Of a stretch of 64,000 bases of DNA, positions 46,391 through 58,272 are shown piece after piece; within the stretch, counting starts at the first letter, position 1; the number at the start of each line of letters is the position of its first letter. A program made the position numbers and the translations under genes. Source of the DNA: Harmothoe impar (lineage: Eukaryota > Annelida > Polychaeta > Phyllodocida > Polynoidae); assembly GCA_947462335.1 (NCBI GenBank), contig OX381704.1, positions 46,814,942 to 46,878,941 of the forward strand. Reading direction: 5' to 3'. The notes under the pieces were generated by a model. That model searched no databases and was not told where the DNA came from. It saw only the letters and a program-made list of their open reading frames with translations.

Positions 46391-46616
46391 CATGTGTCTC
46401 TACATGGGTCCCCACAGTTTTGATCATGTCGCCGTGTCGATTTTTAGCCAAAGGGCCGTGTCACTGTGTCGATTTTTAGCTAAATAAGAACTTTGAGAAA
46501 AGTCCCTGTGGGTCGATTTTTACCCCCAACTTTCCTGTGTCTGTCGATTTTTAAAAGGGCCTGAAACGGCTGTGTCGCCGTGTCGTCCGTGTCGATTTTT
46601 ACCCATATAGAGGCAC
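46391..46616. mobile_element. MITE rich in GTGTCGATTTTTA motifs
   Basis: The ends GTGTCTCTACATGGGT and inverted GTGCCTCTATATGGGT lie inside the minisatellite, with TCACAT on each side as a likely target duplication. Inside, GTGTCGATTTTTA(G/C)C is repeated at least four times. No ORF. Confidence 0.75.
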
Positions 46617-46740
46617 TCACATGCTAACTACTCGCCTATCACACAGTAACATAATTTCCATATACTACTTGTTTCCTAGAGGGCAATATTTCCATATATA
46701 TACTACTCACCTACCACAGGGTTACGTTTCGATATATTCA

Positions 46741-47015
46741 TTGGCGGATCCAGGGGGGGGGCGACGGGACTTGCCCCTCCCCCTCTCGAAAAAAAAAGAA
46801 CTTAAAAGAGGAAGAAGAGAAAAAAAAAGGGAAAGAGAAGGGGAAGATAATCATATAATATTGTGTCCTAAAATGCGAGAGAATGCACCATTTAAGTCTG
46901 GACCATCAAAATCTTCTTACGGGGCATGCCCCCAAACCCCCTAGTATGGCTGCTACGCTTCGCTCACGGGAACAGACAGTCCCTCGAGGTTGACCAATCC
47001 TGGATCCGCCACTGA
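46741..47015. mobile_element. hAT-like MITE with TGGCGGATCCAGG termini
   Basis: The left TTGGCGGATCCAGG and inverted right GTGGCGGATCCAGG are termini widespread among non-autonomous elements in animals. The interior is purine-rich. It interrupts the 46240-47275 minisatellite; a clean target duplication was not resolved. Confidence 0.75.
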
Positions 47016-49499
47016 TACTACTTACCTACCACAGATTAACATTTCCAAATACTACTTGCCTACCACTGGGTAACATTTCCATATGCTACTCACCTACTAC
47101 GAGGTAACATTTCCCTATACTACTTGGCCACAGGGCAACATTTCCATATACTACTTGCCTACAACATGATAACATTTCCATATGCTACTTGGCCACAGGG
47201 TAACATTTTCATGTACTACTTTCCTACCACAAGGTAACATTTCCATATACTACCTGCCTACCTGCTCGTGCAATAACCAGACCTTCAGGCTTAAACTCGT
47301 GAACCTTGGTCTATATACTAGTCCTGAATGTGCAATGTGCAGGAGGAATATTTAGCAAACAGTACTTTGCACATGCAGCTTTCCAATCGTAAGGTTTACA
47401 ATTATCGCTTTCAGTAAAGAGCTCCCATATCACCTTTAACCACAGTAACAGCATCTGAGACTATCACTGTAATACATCTACCATGGGTGGACATTGTAAC
47501 TCTGGGCGTGCAGGCTGTGGGCTACTAGACCCCCATAATGTGAGGGCAGGTGGATATGTGTCTACACCCCATCTCCAGTTAAGCCTGACTAAATGTTTGC
47601 AGCTTTATGGGACTCCCTCCACGGTTTAAGCTGTTACAGCCTCCATGTTACAGGGGCAGGAGGGCGGCTTAGGTGCCTAGACAATTGATCACCTCCCAAA
47701 CAGACAAGGCCTACCTGATACCTGCCTTCAAACACAGCACTAATTAAAAGGCGTCCAATACCAACTCTGTCGCATCACCGCAAATCTCCTTTGATGGCTC
47801 AGTCCCTAGCTATCCTAAAGGATATAGCGGTAGAATAGAGATACTGCCATTTAGGAGCTGATTAAGGGTGTATTATGGACATTACATATGTATGATATTT
47901 CATTCTATCTCAGCGTTTATTCCGGAGTAATTAATTTGAAGGGGCATAATAGGTAGCAAACGTATATCTACAAACAAATATACATATTACAGTATTTCCT
48001 ATTGATATCAATCCTGATGTTATCCTGACCAAAAACTAAGCCTACAGTGGTGGAATTAAAATAGATGTAATATGTTATTCTGGTTTATGCTGCGATTATC
48101 TGGGGCAGATGAACGAGAAAAATATTTTGCTGCCTTACTTATTCATACCCCACCCACTTCTCTCAATAGATTCAAGCAATAAAAAAAGCTACCACCATTA
48201 TGCTCGATATGTGCTTAGAACCTAGTGGCAGGTCCGACCAATCTATCTAGCATTAACAAATCATATCCCTATCCATACACACGACCAGTGGGAACCTATT
48301 TACCCTTCAGATATAAATGGAAGATCTCGCTATCTTGTACAGCAGTCTGGCAGGTTCCTTATCTTGTTTTTGGCCCTGTTGTGCGGTGCTGTCCTCATTA
48401 GATAGCACACCAATTTGTTGCCTCTTTGCTATGTTTTGTCCCATAGCATATACTATATCCAGTGGACGAGTTCTTGGAAAACTCTCCCCCAAGTTAAAAG
48501 ATGGGGTGCACTGACGATAAATTTCCGATGTTCTAAGAGTTAATGGTTTGAAGGAAACTAAGCGACTAGGTTTGAATGAGGTCCTAGACGTTAAAAATGT
48601 GCCCTTGTAGATCTTTTTTTACAGTACATTTATTTGATAAAACTGAAGCGCCACACTTTGTGAGAAGGTAGGTTGTGATTGATTATTATAGCATAATAAT
48701 TTACATTATCTCTTTACAAGGAAATGTTAACCCAAAACTCACAGAGCGGTGATCCGGGGAAATAATGCCTCACGATGCATGCTAGTATAAACGCTTTCGT
48801 GAGCGTGGACACAAGTGTATGAGTGGGCGACCACCTGTTTCCCATGGGAAAAACACCTGGCATCTCTGATGTGCTGACCGTGGGAAAACTATAGAACGCT
48901 GCCCGGACAGGACATGTATAAGCAAAGGAGATGTTTATGCATCATGTATTTTTTCTTTCCTTCTGTTTATTAGTCACTTATCTCAGTGAAACTTTACGTA
49001 CTGTTTCTGGCGTATCCGTACATGGCCTTTTAAATTAGAGACAACTTAAGAAGATGTAGATGTAGACGTCACATGGGGCGAATAACTTAGCAAACTTAAC
49101 AAACTTTAATTTTAATAGCTTGTTTTTGAGGGTCTCTATAATGTTCTCTTGATCAAATACCTTTGGTAGCAGTAGATCAATAAGGAGCAAAAACTTGCTT
49201 GTAAATAATCATAGTAATCTGTTTCAACGCTACGGGACTTTTATTATTTTTAAAGATCTGTCTAGCATGTGATGGCATGGTGAGGTTTTCATCAATGGCT
49301 GTTGCAGCATATACATCATTAATGAAATAATAGAATAATGCCATCAGCATATACAATATAACATGAGTGTGCCGCATGTGGTTATGCACGGCAGGGCATC
49401 CCGGCTAACAAAAAAAACGTTATTTTACTTCAGAATAACGTTTTAAATCTTTAAATAACGTTATGCCATAGTAAGGAGCCTCAGATAGAGCTCAGGCAC

Positions 49500-49729
49500 T
49501 TTTATTAGTCTAAGTGCTCAGGCACTTTTATTTTTGTATTGGTGGAGGGGCAACAATTCTTTATCCCCCCCCCCTTGAACTATAGTAACGCGCGGGCTTT
49601 TTTTGCTAAAAAGGGGCTTAAATTTTGCAGTCAGAACTTTTTACGCTCCCCCGTCAGGTGGCATCGGAAATTTTTACGCCCCCCCAAACCCACCACCCCC
49701 CCTGTAAATAATAAATAAACACTCCCTGA
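49500..49729. mobile_element. GGGAGTG MITE, copy 3 (left-truncated)
   Basis: Contains TAGTAACGCGCGGGCTTTTT, C-rich runs, and the right end AATAATAAATAAACACTCCC, matching the other two copies. The left terminus is not recognisable. The Harbinger element begins right at its terminus. Confidence 0.65.
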
Positions 49730-49730
49730 A

Positions 49731-49757
49731 GGGGTGAATCCACCAAGTCGGGTCGGG
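49731..49757 (+). repeat. Harbinger left terminal inverted repeat
   Basis: 27 bp identical to the reverse complement of 58245-58271. Subterminal TCGGGC/TCGGGT words continue to about 50000. Confidence 0.95.
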
Positions 49758-50254
49758 CTCATATCAGTCCGATCGGGTGCTAAAGCATGAATCGGGTTGT
49801 CAACCGACTCTGGTGGAAGCGCTTTTCAGCCCGACCGATCATGCAATCGGGCTGCAAAAAGTCTGAAATTCTTAATCGGGAGCAAAAAAGGGGCTCCACC
49901 GAGCCCGTCAGACTGCAGTCGGGGGCGAATCAGATCGGAATAGTGCAGTGGATTCGGTTGCCCGACTGCATTTTACACCAGATCGGGCTGACATTTTGGA
50001 GAAAGACTGCAAGTTCATTCACTTTTCCACGCCCGACGGTACATCAAAAACTTTAGATATTGGATCGGATCGGGTTGAAGCTGGAACCAGACGAGCAGTC
50101 CGATACCAAGTGTGGCGGATAAATTGTCGCCACCTGGTGTATCCCGGCTGTACTATCAGTTCTCTCTTTCCCCGTCAGACGGCGACAGCGCTGTTCGGGA
50201 TCACGTGACTTACAACTCCCCGGATGTGTCTGTACTAAACAAGACGAGATCAAA

Positions 50255-53200
50255 ATGGCGGGTGGAAAGAAGAGAAAGGGTGCAGTGACAAAAAAGGCAA
50301 ACCAGGGCACAAAGAGGGGTGCTCCGGTGAAAAGTGAAGAGGAGGAAGGGGAGGAAGTACTCCAGACTCCCAAAAAGATCATGCGGGGTCGCCCAGCGGA
50401 GCGGGTTTCGCCCAGACTGAAGAACGAAGAGGCCGGACCTGGACTCGACAGGCCGCGCCCCCCGGTTCGTGCAAAGACTAAGAACCCGACGCCGGGGAAA
50501 AAAGGGGTGAGTATTGTGTTGCTCTGTTTTCCACTCCCCCCACCCCCCTCCCCCCCCTACCTTCTACCCCCCGCTTCACTGTCATGTTGTGTGTCGTCAC
50601 ACTGTGACAAAACTGTAACACATTTTTGAAATCCATCTCTGTTCCTTTTGACAGGACAGGTCGGTTGTGATATATTGCTTTAAATCAGAATAGTGCCCGC
50701 TGGAATATAACGCAATCCGACTGACCTTCCCTTTTTTTTATAGGGCATGTAGAATTAGGCCACACCCAAAATAATTTTTTCTCTTCTCCCCGCGCATTAT
50801 AAAAACCATGTTTGGTCCTAAAGAATTTTTTTTTTGATATATTCCATTTAAAATATGCCAAATTTCCCCACATTTTGGCTAATTTGGCATGTAAAAAAAA
50901 TTTATGTTGGGGCTGCATCATATTTGGGTACGGTATAGTAGTGTGACAAGGTTTCCCACACGTCACATAGTACTTGTTGTTTCCTCTTTGTTCTTGATAT
51001 GACAAGAACACCTCCCAACTGAAACCTGTCATATTTTCTATACATTAAATTAAAATTAAATATTTTCTCTTCCTTTGTACAGCCTGGCAGACCCCGTAAG
51101 ACCCCACCAAAATCACCAAAGTCCAAGGTGCAGCTGCAGGAGGACAGTGCCGACGAAGAGCAGGAGGAGCCCGAACCTGAGAATGAGAAGCAGTCAGACG
51201 CAGGACAGGAGCAGGAGGAGGAGGAGGTACTGCCAGACGGGCAGGAGACAAGCGGCCACAAAAGTCCTGTGCTCACAAAGGAAGAGAAAAAAAGGCAGCT
51301 ACGTGCTCTTTTGAAAGAGTTCAAGCTGGTTGAAGCTGGGGACAACATCTCACATGATTCAGAGGATGAGCCGGATCAAGAGGCAGCAGGGGAGGAGTCC
51401 AACTCGAACTCATCCCAACTTACCATGGATGGTGACAAGAAAGACTATTTGTCCAAACCTGAAGAAGAGGACGAGGACGAGGAGGATGAGGTGGAGACAG
51501 AGTTGGTCGACCTGCGCAAGGTCCACCTGGTACCTGAGAAGGCAGACTTTGAGGTTCCTGGCAAGCTGCCGGACCATTATTGGACGGAAGATCCCAGCCG
51601 GGAGAGCACCCTGTGCCAGCTGTGGGCAGATGAGAAGGCATTGTATGACATGGAGGACGACATGTACCGCGTGCCTGCACACAAGGAGGTTATACTGAGG
51701 AAGTTTGCATGCATCCTGCAAGTCCCTCGTAAGTATATCTTATTTTTTTCTTTGTTATTAAAATTGTATTTATATAGATGTAAAATCTCCAATATAATAA
51801 AAGTGGGGAAAAGAATAATTTTTTAAATTCAAACAAAAAATACATGACAATTCGTTCTATTATGACACATTCCATTGTAATTAAATTTGTGAAACTTTGT
51901 TTACTAGTATAATTGAGAAGAAAAAGTCAAGTACAGATGTACATAGTGCCATGCAGTCTTGTCATCTGCTTTCACCTGACATAGATCAATTTTTTTTTCA
52001 GCAAACATCATACACATGCGCATGACCTCCTTGCGCAGTATGTTCCAGAAGATGAAGAGGGCGGCACCTAGTGGGTCAGCTGCATTGGGGAAGACGGACA
52101 GACAGAAAGAGCTGGGCCGGCTGGTCTATTTTCTCGCAGACCATGTCAAACAAGAAGACACAATAACGTCGTACAGAGGGAAGAGCCCAGCAAAAAGCAA
52201 GAAGGGGAAGAAGTATGACTACACACGTAAACCGGCTTGCAAGAAAACACCCAGCAAGACTCAGAGAGTAAGTCACTTTTTTTTTTAAATATACATTTTA
52301 TTGTCCTTACTGTTATTTTTTTATCTGACCGGTATTTTATCAGCTAATTTTTGAGCACAGGAAACAGAAATTTAATTTGCACAGCCACTGCTCAGAATTG
52401 TCTTTGGGTGAAAAAAGTAATCTAAGTAGCATTCCAAATATTTTTCCTGTCTTTTGCAGCCTGTCATAAAATATACATGTAAAAAAACAGGATTTCTGTA
52501 TTGAAATCTGTTGCAATAGCACATGAAATAAATTTTTATCTTTTATGTAAATGTAATAAGGCATGCTTTTTTACTGTATCAAGAGCAAAATTATTTTACA
52601 AAGGCCCCCTGCCTTCTTGCCGGGCTGCAATATTTTATTTTAATTTAATTTAATTGATATAATTTATTCATGTTGTTGTTCAAATGTCATTGCAGGAGAC
52701 GTCACAGCTGGAACAGGCTATGAACCAATCGCTCTCTCCTATCATCACGAAACCCCAACACAGACTCACCCAATCTGAGAAGGGGTCGGACGTGGAGTCG
52801 CTAGGCCAGTCTGATGAGGAGGAAAACACAAGTCCCGTTTTCAATACCAAGCATTTTGGTCGCAACCAGAGGCTAAAAGATGCACAGATCCTGGACCTGT
52901 CGCGACAGCAGTCAGCCAGACTGAACCAGGAGGAGAAGGATGAAAGGGGGAAGAAGACTGCCGATTCTACCAAGGTAAAGAAATCTGCCAAACAACCCGA
53001 GCAGTCCCCCAGAACACAAAAGCAGGCCAAGTCTAGCTGCACCCAGACTGCACCGAAAGCAGACATGTCACGCCCGGTGAAGAAGGGTGGAGTAGTTAAA
53101 ACTAGTACCCCAAAACCCCCCCCCCAGACCCACACCCAAGAAGTCGAGTTACCTTGCGGATAGCAGTGTCAGCTCCCAAGAAAGTGCAGCGGACAGATAT

Positions 53201-53668
53201 ATGCGACTGCTGGGACTACAACCAGCAACAAAAAAGAAGAACGAGCCCTCCACTTCAAGAGCCACACCGGAGAACCCTGATTTAAGCAGTGCCTTAAAGA
53301 AGAACTATGGTGTCGAAATGAGTAGTGCCTGGTATCAGCAGCAGGGGGCAGAATTCCGGAAATTGAAAGAAAAAGAGCAAAGAGAAAAGAAATCAGAGAA
53401 AGAGGAAGGTCTGCTGGGTGCTATGCGTGAAAAAACTGTTGCACTCAATAGAATGGCTGATGCATTCCAAGAGACAGGCTCTGTCGCCTCCCAATCTACT
53501 ACTGAGCAGTCTGCAGAACAACTTTGGGCAAACTCATTGGTTCCTCAAATGATGCGCATGAGTGAAGAAACCCGTGATCACTTCATGTATACAGTATTTG
53601 GAATGGCGCTGAAGGCCATAAAGGGGACGTGGCCCCCCCCCATCCCAACAAATAGTGTGAACAAGTGA
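50255..53668 (+). CDS. Harbinger accessory MADF-domain protein (frameshifted)
   Basis: Four exons: 50255-50506, 51083-51728, 52002-52267 and 52696-53668, all GT-AG. The basic N-terminus has AT-hook-like RGRP and GRPRK motifs. A long acidic region follows, then a MADF-type domain at about residues 255-360 (LCQLWADEKALYDMEDD, LRSMFQKMKRAAPSGS). The C-terminal part is charged, Gln-rich and predicted coiled coil. In Harbinger elements the accessory Myb/MADF protein helps move the transposase to the nucleus and binds the element ends; that role is inferred here. In exon 4 the frame breaks in a run of 10 C (53116-53125): upstream it ends at 53163, while downstream the original frame (one base shifted) reads open to 53668. 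With nine C the product would be about 711 residues. Either the copy is inactive or the run is mis-sequenced. Confidence 0.85.
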
Positions 53669-54431
53669 ATTAAGAATCCAGGATTTTATGTTGTGCAAAA
53701 AAAAAAGACAAAACACTTCTCTCTACCAAAAAGACTGGAAATCATATTTTTGTATGACAATTGGTCACCTTTCATTTTTTAAATTTTGTACAGTGTTTGG
53801 AAGATGTACCCTGCACGACTGTCTGGAGATATTATAGAAGGGTGGTATTGCAGAACAGATTAAGTGTAGTTGTATCATGCGGATACTGGAAATATGCTGC
53901 AGTCAAACGGGTGCTATATGCTACAAAATGATCACGGTATTTTATTCATTTTGGACATATGAAACCAAAGGTCAAGTGGTACATTGTAATATATTTGACA
54001 GGTGCTAATTTTATGCTATTCCTGATAAATATAACATGTTATATCACATCAGGGGGCATGTGTTATGGTTTAGACATGTAAGGTCAGAGAAGACAGATCA
54101 GAACAAAATTGCAGTGATACAGTACTTTTTATTTTTAAAAATATATATAAAGATATTACTGTAGGATGAATACTGTCTTCCAGTATTTACAGCAGTCTGT
54201 CACATACTGTCAGACCGGCAGCACAGTGTGGCGCGAGATCAAACAAAAAGGACAATCCGACTGTCGGTGTATAGCATGTAAATTCTAATATATATTTGTC
54301 TGACGGCCCACGTTACAAAACGGGTATCAAACTGTGGTATTTGTTTAGATATTGTTGTTTACAATATTTATTTAGTTAACGCTAAGTAAATGCCCATGTT
54401 GTGAAGCATGTACCAATTTATATAGTATTAA

Positions 54432-54772
54432 CCCTTTCCCTGCTGGCCCTGAAAAATGTCATTTGGGACTTAACCACCGGCCCTTTGCCATGGAAATATG
54501 CAACTTTGCAAGTATGTGCTCCCTGGGACAGTGGCTAAGGAGTAAAATAAGTTGTATTGGAGACATAATTTACACCTTTTTGACAAGGGGACGTAATATT
54601 CATGTTAAATATTTTTGGATTCATTCAAAAATTCTTCATCTTAGTTTCATAGCAAGAGCTGAAATTTTGTGATATTGCTGCCCTAAGGTAACAATTATGC
54701 TGCCCTATGGCAGCAGCGGTTTTTCAAGGGTATTTTAGATGCTGCCCAGAGGCAGCAGCGGCCCTTAAAGGG
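54432..54772. mobile_element. piggyBac-like MITE inside the Harbinger element
   Basis: 341 bp with CCCTTT at one end and AAAGGG at the other, flanked by TTAA (54428-54431 and 54773-54776), the piggyBac signature. GCTGCC(C)TATGGCAGCAGCGG inverted words lie near the right end. It lies between the two convergent transposon genes and disrupts neither. Confidence 0.85.
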
Positions 54773-56001
54773 TTAAGTACATACATATCATCATACTCAA
54801 GAGATCAGGTACCTCTCGTGTTGTAGGACATATCACAGTATTTTATTCACTTATGTTGTGTAGAACAAAATATTTCTAGAGTTTATGCTAAGTATATGAC
54901 TACATAACATTTTAAAGGTGTCCTGTCAGGGTATAATTTGGCCTCTACTCAGGAAACATGGTCAAGCTATATTTTGTATTTATCTTAAAATACAAAATGT
55001 GGAGATATTTAAACACACTCATCCGTCCGATTACTGCAGTGTATGGTAGAAATGATCTCATTGTGTACAATGTAGCGATTTACATATAGGTACGCATATA
55101 CATATTATATTTGTTTCTCACATGACTTATCATAAAAAACATAATAAGCTAGTCAGATAAACACAACCCCAAAAAAAGGTTTGAAAAATGACAGAAGTGA
55201 GAATTTATTTCAAATAAGCATGACGACGTTTGGGCATTACATGGCCTTCTTAAGGTGTTTTTACATGTACAAAATATTCCACTGAGGTACATGAATCGGC
55301 AAATTTTGATTGATGTCGTAACCATAGTGACAGGTATAACAAAGGGGGTCACGGGGTTAAAAGTTAAATTGAGGTCAAGGTCAAGCTCAGAAAAGCCCAT
55401 ATTTCACAAAAAAATTGGATGTTTACAGTTTTAGCGTTCTGTTTTATAGCGTATGACAGTTAGTCTCAAGTGAATGACTGAATAAGGTTTAATACAAAAA
55501 GTGTCAAATATGAAAATTAGCATATAAGTATGAGGATTTAAATGTCTATGCTCAACGGGATGAATGCAGCAACGTCAATCTTGTCCCATTTTCTGATATT
55601 CATATTATAATACTCAAGAGGCCAGGTTTCTCTCCTAATGTGGGACAGTTCACAATATTTTATTCCCTTTTGTTCTGTTGAATAAAATATATTTTAAATA
55701 TACGCTAAATTTCTCACTTCGTTCTCCTTTAAAGCTGTCCCGTCAGGGAAGAAGTTGGTCTCAGATATGAAATGACTGTCAAGCTTTAATTTGCAGAAAT
55801 ATTTTATAAAAAAATTTAAATAGGTGCAAGACTGTAACTAGCCGGACTCCTGTCTTGTACCATTCAGATGAAAAAAAAAGAAGAAAGTTATATGGCGATG
55901 TGGGCACGACCGGTAGGAATAAGACAACAATCTTGTACCCTTCAGATCTGTACTGTCTGTCCTGTATGTTGTGAGATGGAGCTGTCTGATACTTTGACAT
56001 G

Positions 56002-58022
56002 TTATCGCTCAAAGTAGAAGTCGTTGGACATGACAATCTTGTACTGGAACCTGAGCTCTCCCTCCACCGTCATGCACCAGTCTGCGATGTGGTTGCGCAT
56101 GTCCTTGACCTTCTGGCTTCTGTTCCTTTTCTTTGTCGGCTGTCCGCCAGGCATGGCTGCTTCTCCGCGCCAGATCCCCCGGTGCTGATTATAGTCTTTA
56201 TCCTCCCAATCGCAAGACTCCCGCGGGGTGTACGCATTGCCAGCTTGAACGCGCAGGTAGTTATGCAGAACCACTATGGCAAGCACCCCGACACTGGCAT
56301 TTTTGGGGGACATCTCTATCTCGCGCCTCAAGATCCTGAACCTGCTTGCTATGATGCCAAACGCATTCTCAACAATACGCCTGGCGCGGCTGATCCGGTA
56401 GTTGAAGACTCTCTCCCGAAGAGACAGTTTCTTGGCGGGGAACGGCTTCATCAAATTTTCGCTCATTTCAAACGCATCATCCCCGATGAAATAATAAGGG
56501 AGTTTCTCTTTGAATCCTGGGAAATGGGAGGGCGGTGGCACATTGAGAGGATTTTCAGGGCTGAACAAGTCTTTCCTGAAGGAGGAAGCATTCCACAAAG
56601 TGGAGTCACTGGCTTTTCCTTCCGCTCCACAATCCACATACATAAACTTGTAGTCGGCATCTACTACGGCGAACAGTATGATTGAAAAAAAATTCTTGTA
56701 ATTGTAGAAAAGGCTGCCTGATTTATTTGGTTTGGTGATACGCACATGCTTCCCATCCAGAGAGCCTAGCACGTGGGGCAAATTCCATCTGTCGTGGAAC
56801 AGTTTGGACACCTCCAACCATTCATCTCTCATATAAAAAAGAGAAATGTTGATACTTTTCATTTAAATTATTTTCCCAAAGAAAAAATTATTTACAGCGT
56901 AGCATTCTTTGGGGTAATTTTTAAACTTTAATACGGTTGGAGAATTAAATATTTTATTTCCTTTTTTTACTTCTTGTGTAACGTTTATTCCGCCCAATAT
57001 AATACCCACCTTCAAGTAGTCTTCATGCAGTACAGTGTAAATAGCCTTGCAGGTGTCTCGAATGATGGGCAGTACTGTGCTCTCCCCCACGAGATAGGAC
57101 TGGTGCAAAGTGGTCACACTGTCCCCTTGGGATACAAGAATAGTAAAAATTCAGTTAAACAGTGCAAATTCTGTCTTTTGTTAAAGTGGCTACTGTATTA
57201 TTTTTAATGTCCTTTCTCCAATTAATTGTTTAATACATTTTTTTTTTTATATCCCATGTGTATCAAAAAAAAAAAAAAAAGGAAATATAGGAGGAAGAAC
57301 ACACCTTTTGTCAGATAGCGGATCGTCATACTGAGACGCTCCTCCGGTCTGATGGCAGGTCTGAAGTTTGTGTCGTGGTACAGAATGAGTGGACGTACCA
57401 ACTGGAGCAGCTCTTTATACACGTGGGGCGACATTCGAGTCGTTTTAGTGAACTCACTCACACACCCAAGCTGAGAAAAATGGGAAAAAAATAGTACCAT
57501 TAGCACATGATTTATTTCTTTCACATGAGGTACTATGGTACATAATTTACACATAAAGGGGGGGGGGTTCTTTTTTTTCATGGAAAGGAAAGGTTTTTTT
57601 AAAAATAATATTTGAATATAGGTGAGGAAAATTATTATATAGTACCCAGGACATACACCTGAACGAGACAGAGAGAAAAAAAAAAGTATGACATGCTTTG
57701 TGGATAATTTTGATTTTTTGACTGTATTTAATTTAATTACCAAGACGAAATCCGCCTCCAGTTTGGCCAAAGTGTTCCTCTCAGTCGGGTCAGTCCTGGA
57801 GTATAGGAAGGGGTGCATCCAGAATTCGTGTGTCCGCCTCCTCTGTCGTAGTTGTCGGATCAGAAGCAGATCCTCTACCTCATCCTCCATCACCACTGAG
57901 ATGGCCAGTGCTATCATCCTCTTCCTCCCCACATTCTGCATTCGCAGTTTACTGCGTTTTGGGGGATTGTGCGTCATTTTGGCTGTCTCTACACGCTGTG
58001 CAGTGTACTGGAACAGGTTCAA
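56002..58022 (-). CDS. PIF/Harbinger DDE transposase, apparently intact
   Basis: Four minus-strand exons, in transcript order: 57741-58022, 57305-57470, 57006-57125, 56002-56825, all GT-AG. The start could be 58022 or the ATG at 57977; the latter gives 448 residues. The third donor was chosen as GTGG/GTATTA because it alone keeps frame with the next acceptor. The N-terminal part has the family THEFWMHPFL and FRPAIRPEERLSMTIRYL motifs. The DDE catalytic residues are present: Asp198 in SLDGKH, Asp290 in FIGDDAF and Glu327 in RRIVENAFG. It cuts and pastes the element with 3-bp duplications, with help from the accessory protein. HARBI1-like by motif. No stop or frameshift is visible, so it may be active or recently so. 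It converges on the accessory gene. Confidence 0.93.
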
Positions 58023-58244
58023 AACAACATGGCCGATTCCTCCAGCGTGTGGGTCACGTGGTGTGTGCAGTACAGGCGGTGCACTCTGGTGTCAAGACAG
58101 CGAACCACTTTCTGGCAGCGGCCAGACTGCAGTCGGATCGGTATCAGATGGTCAGTGGAGCCGGTGCAGCCCGACGGATTGCTGTATTTCAGTCTTTTTG
58201 CCTCCCGATTGTGGCAGTCGGGCGGGAGACTTTTTTCTGTCCAA

Positions 58245-58271
58245 CCCGACCCGACTTGGTGGATTCACCCC
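58245..58271 (-). repeat. Harbinger right terminal inverted repeat
   Basis: Reverse complement of the left terminus. Inside it, CCCGA words and a segment resembling the left subterminal GACTGCAGTCGG occur around 58125-58240. Confidence 0.95.
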
Positions 58272-58272
58272 T

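Larger units (their letters stand above)
46240..47275. repeat. Minisatellite of about 36-40 bp, invaded by two MITEs
   Basis: The unit is GGTAACATTTCCATATACTA, then CTTGCCTACCACAG, in about 17 copies. It is split by elements at about 46391-46616 and 46741-47015. Two more degenerate units occur at 62070-62195. Confidence 0.9.
40440..49729. other. 9.3-kb gene-free interval of repeats
   Basis: No supported host exon was seen on either strand. Classified contents are listed separately. Around 48070-48600 there are short interrupted frames vaguely like a LINE reverse transcriptase tail (VYAAIIWG), too broken to annotate. At 45160-45440 there are short GGCCCA/TGGGCCA words of unknown origin. Confidence 0.55.
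49730..58272. mobile_element. Autonomous-type PIF/Harbinger transposon, 8.5 kb
   Basis: The termini are perfect 27-bp inverted repeats beginning GGGGTGAATCCACCAAGTCG. They are flanked by TGA (49727-49729) and TTA (58273-58275), a 3-bp duplication with one mismatch, as expected for the T-W-A preference of this superfamily. Subterminal regions of about 300 bp are packed with TCGGG(C/T)/CCCGA words, likely binding sites. Inside are two convergent genes, a MADF-type DNA-binding protein (plus) and a DDE transposase (minus), the standard two-gene layout. A piggyBac-like MITE sits between them. Both termini and the transposase are intact; the accessory gene has a likely frameshift. Confidence 0.95.

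Noticed and set aside
48060..48600. LINE reverse-transcriptase C-terminal remnant (VYAAIIWG-like)
   Set aside because: The frames are broken by several stops and only one short motif is suggestive; not enough to annotate.
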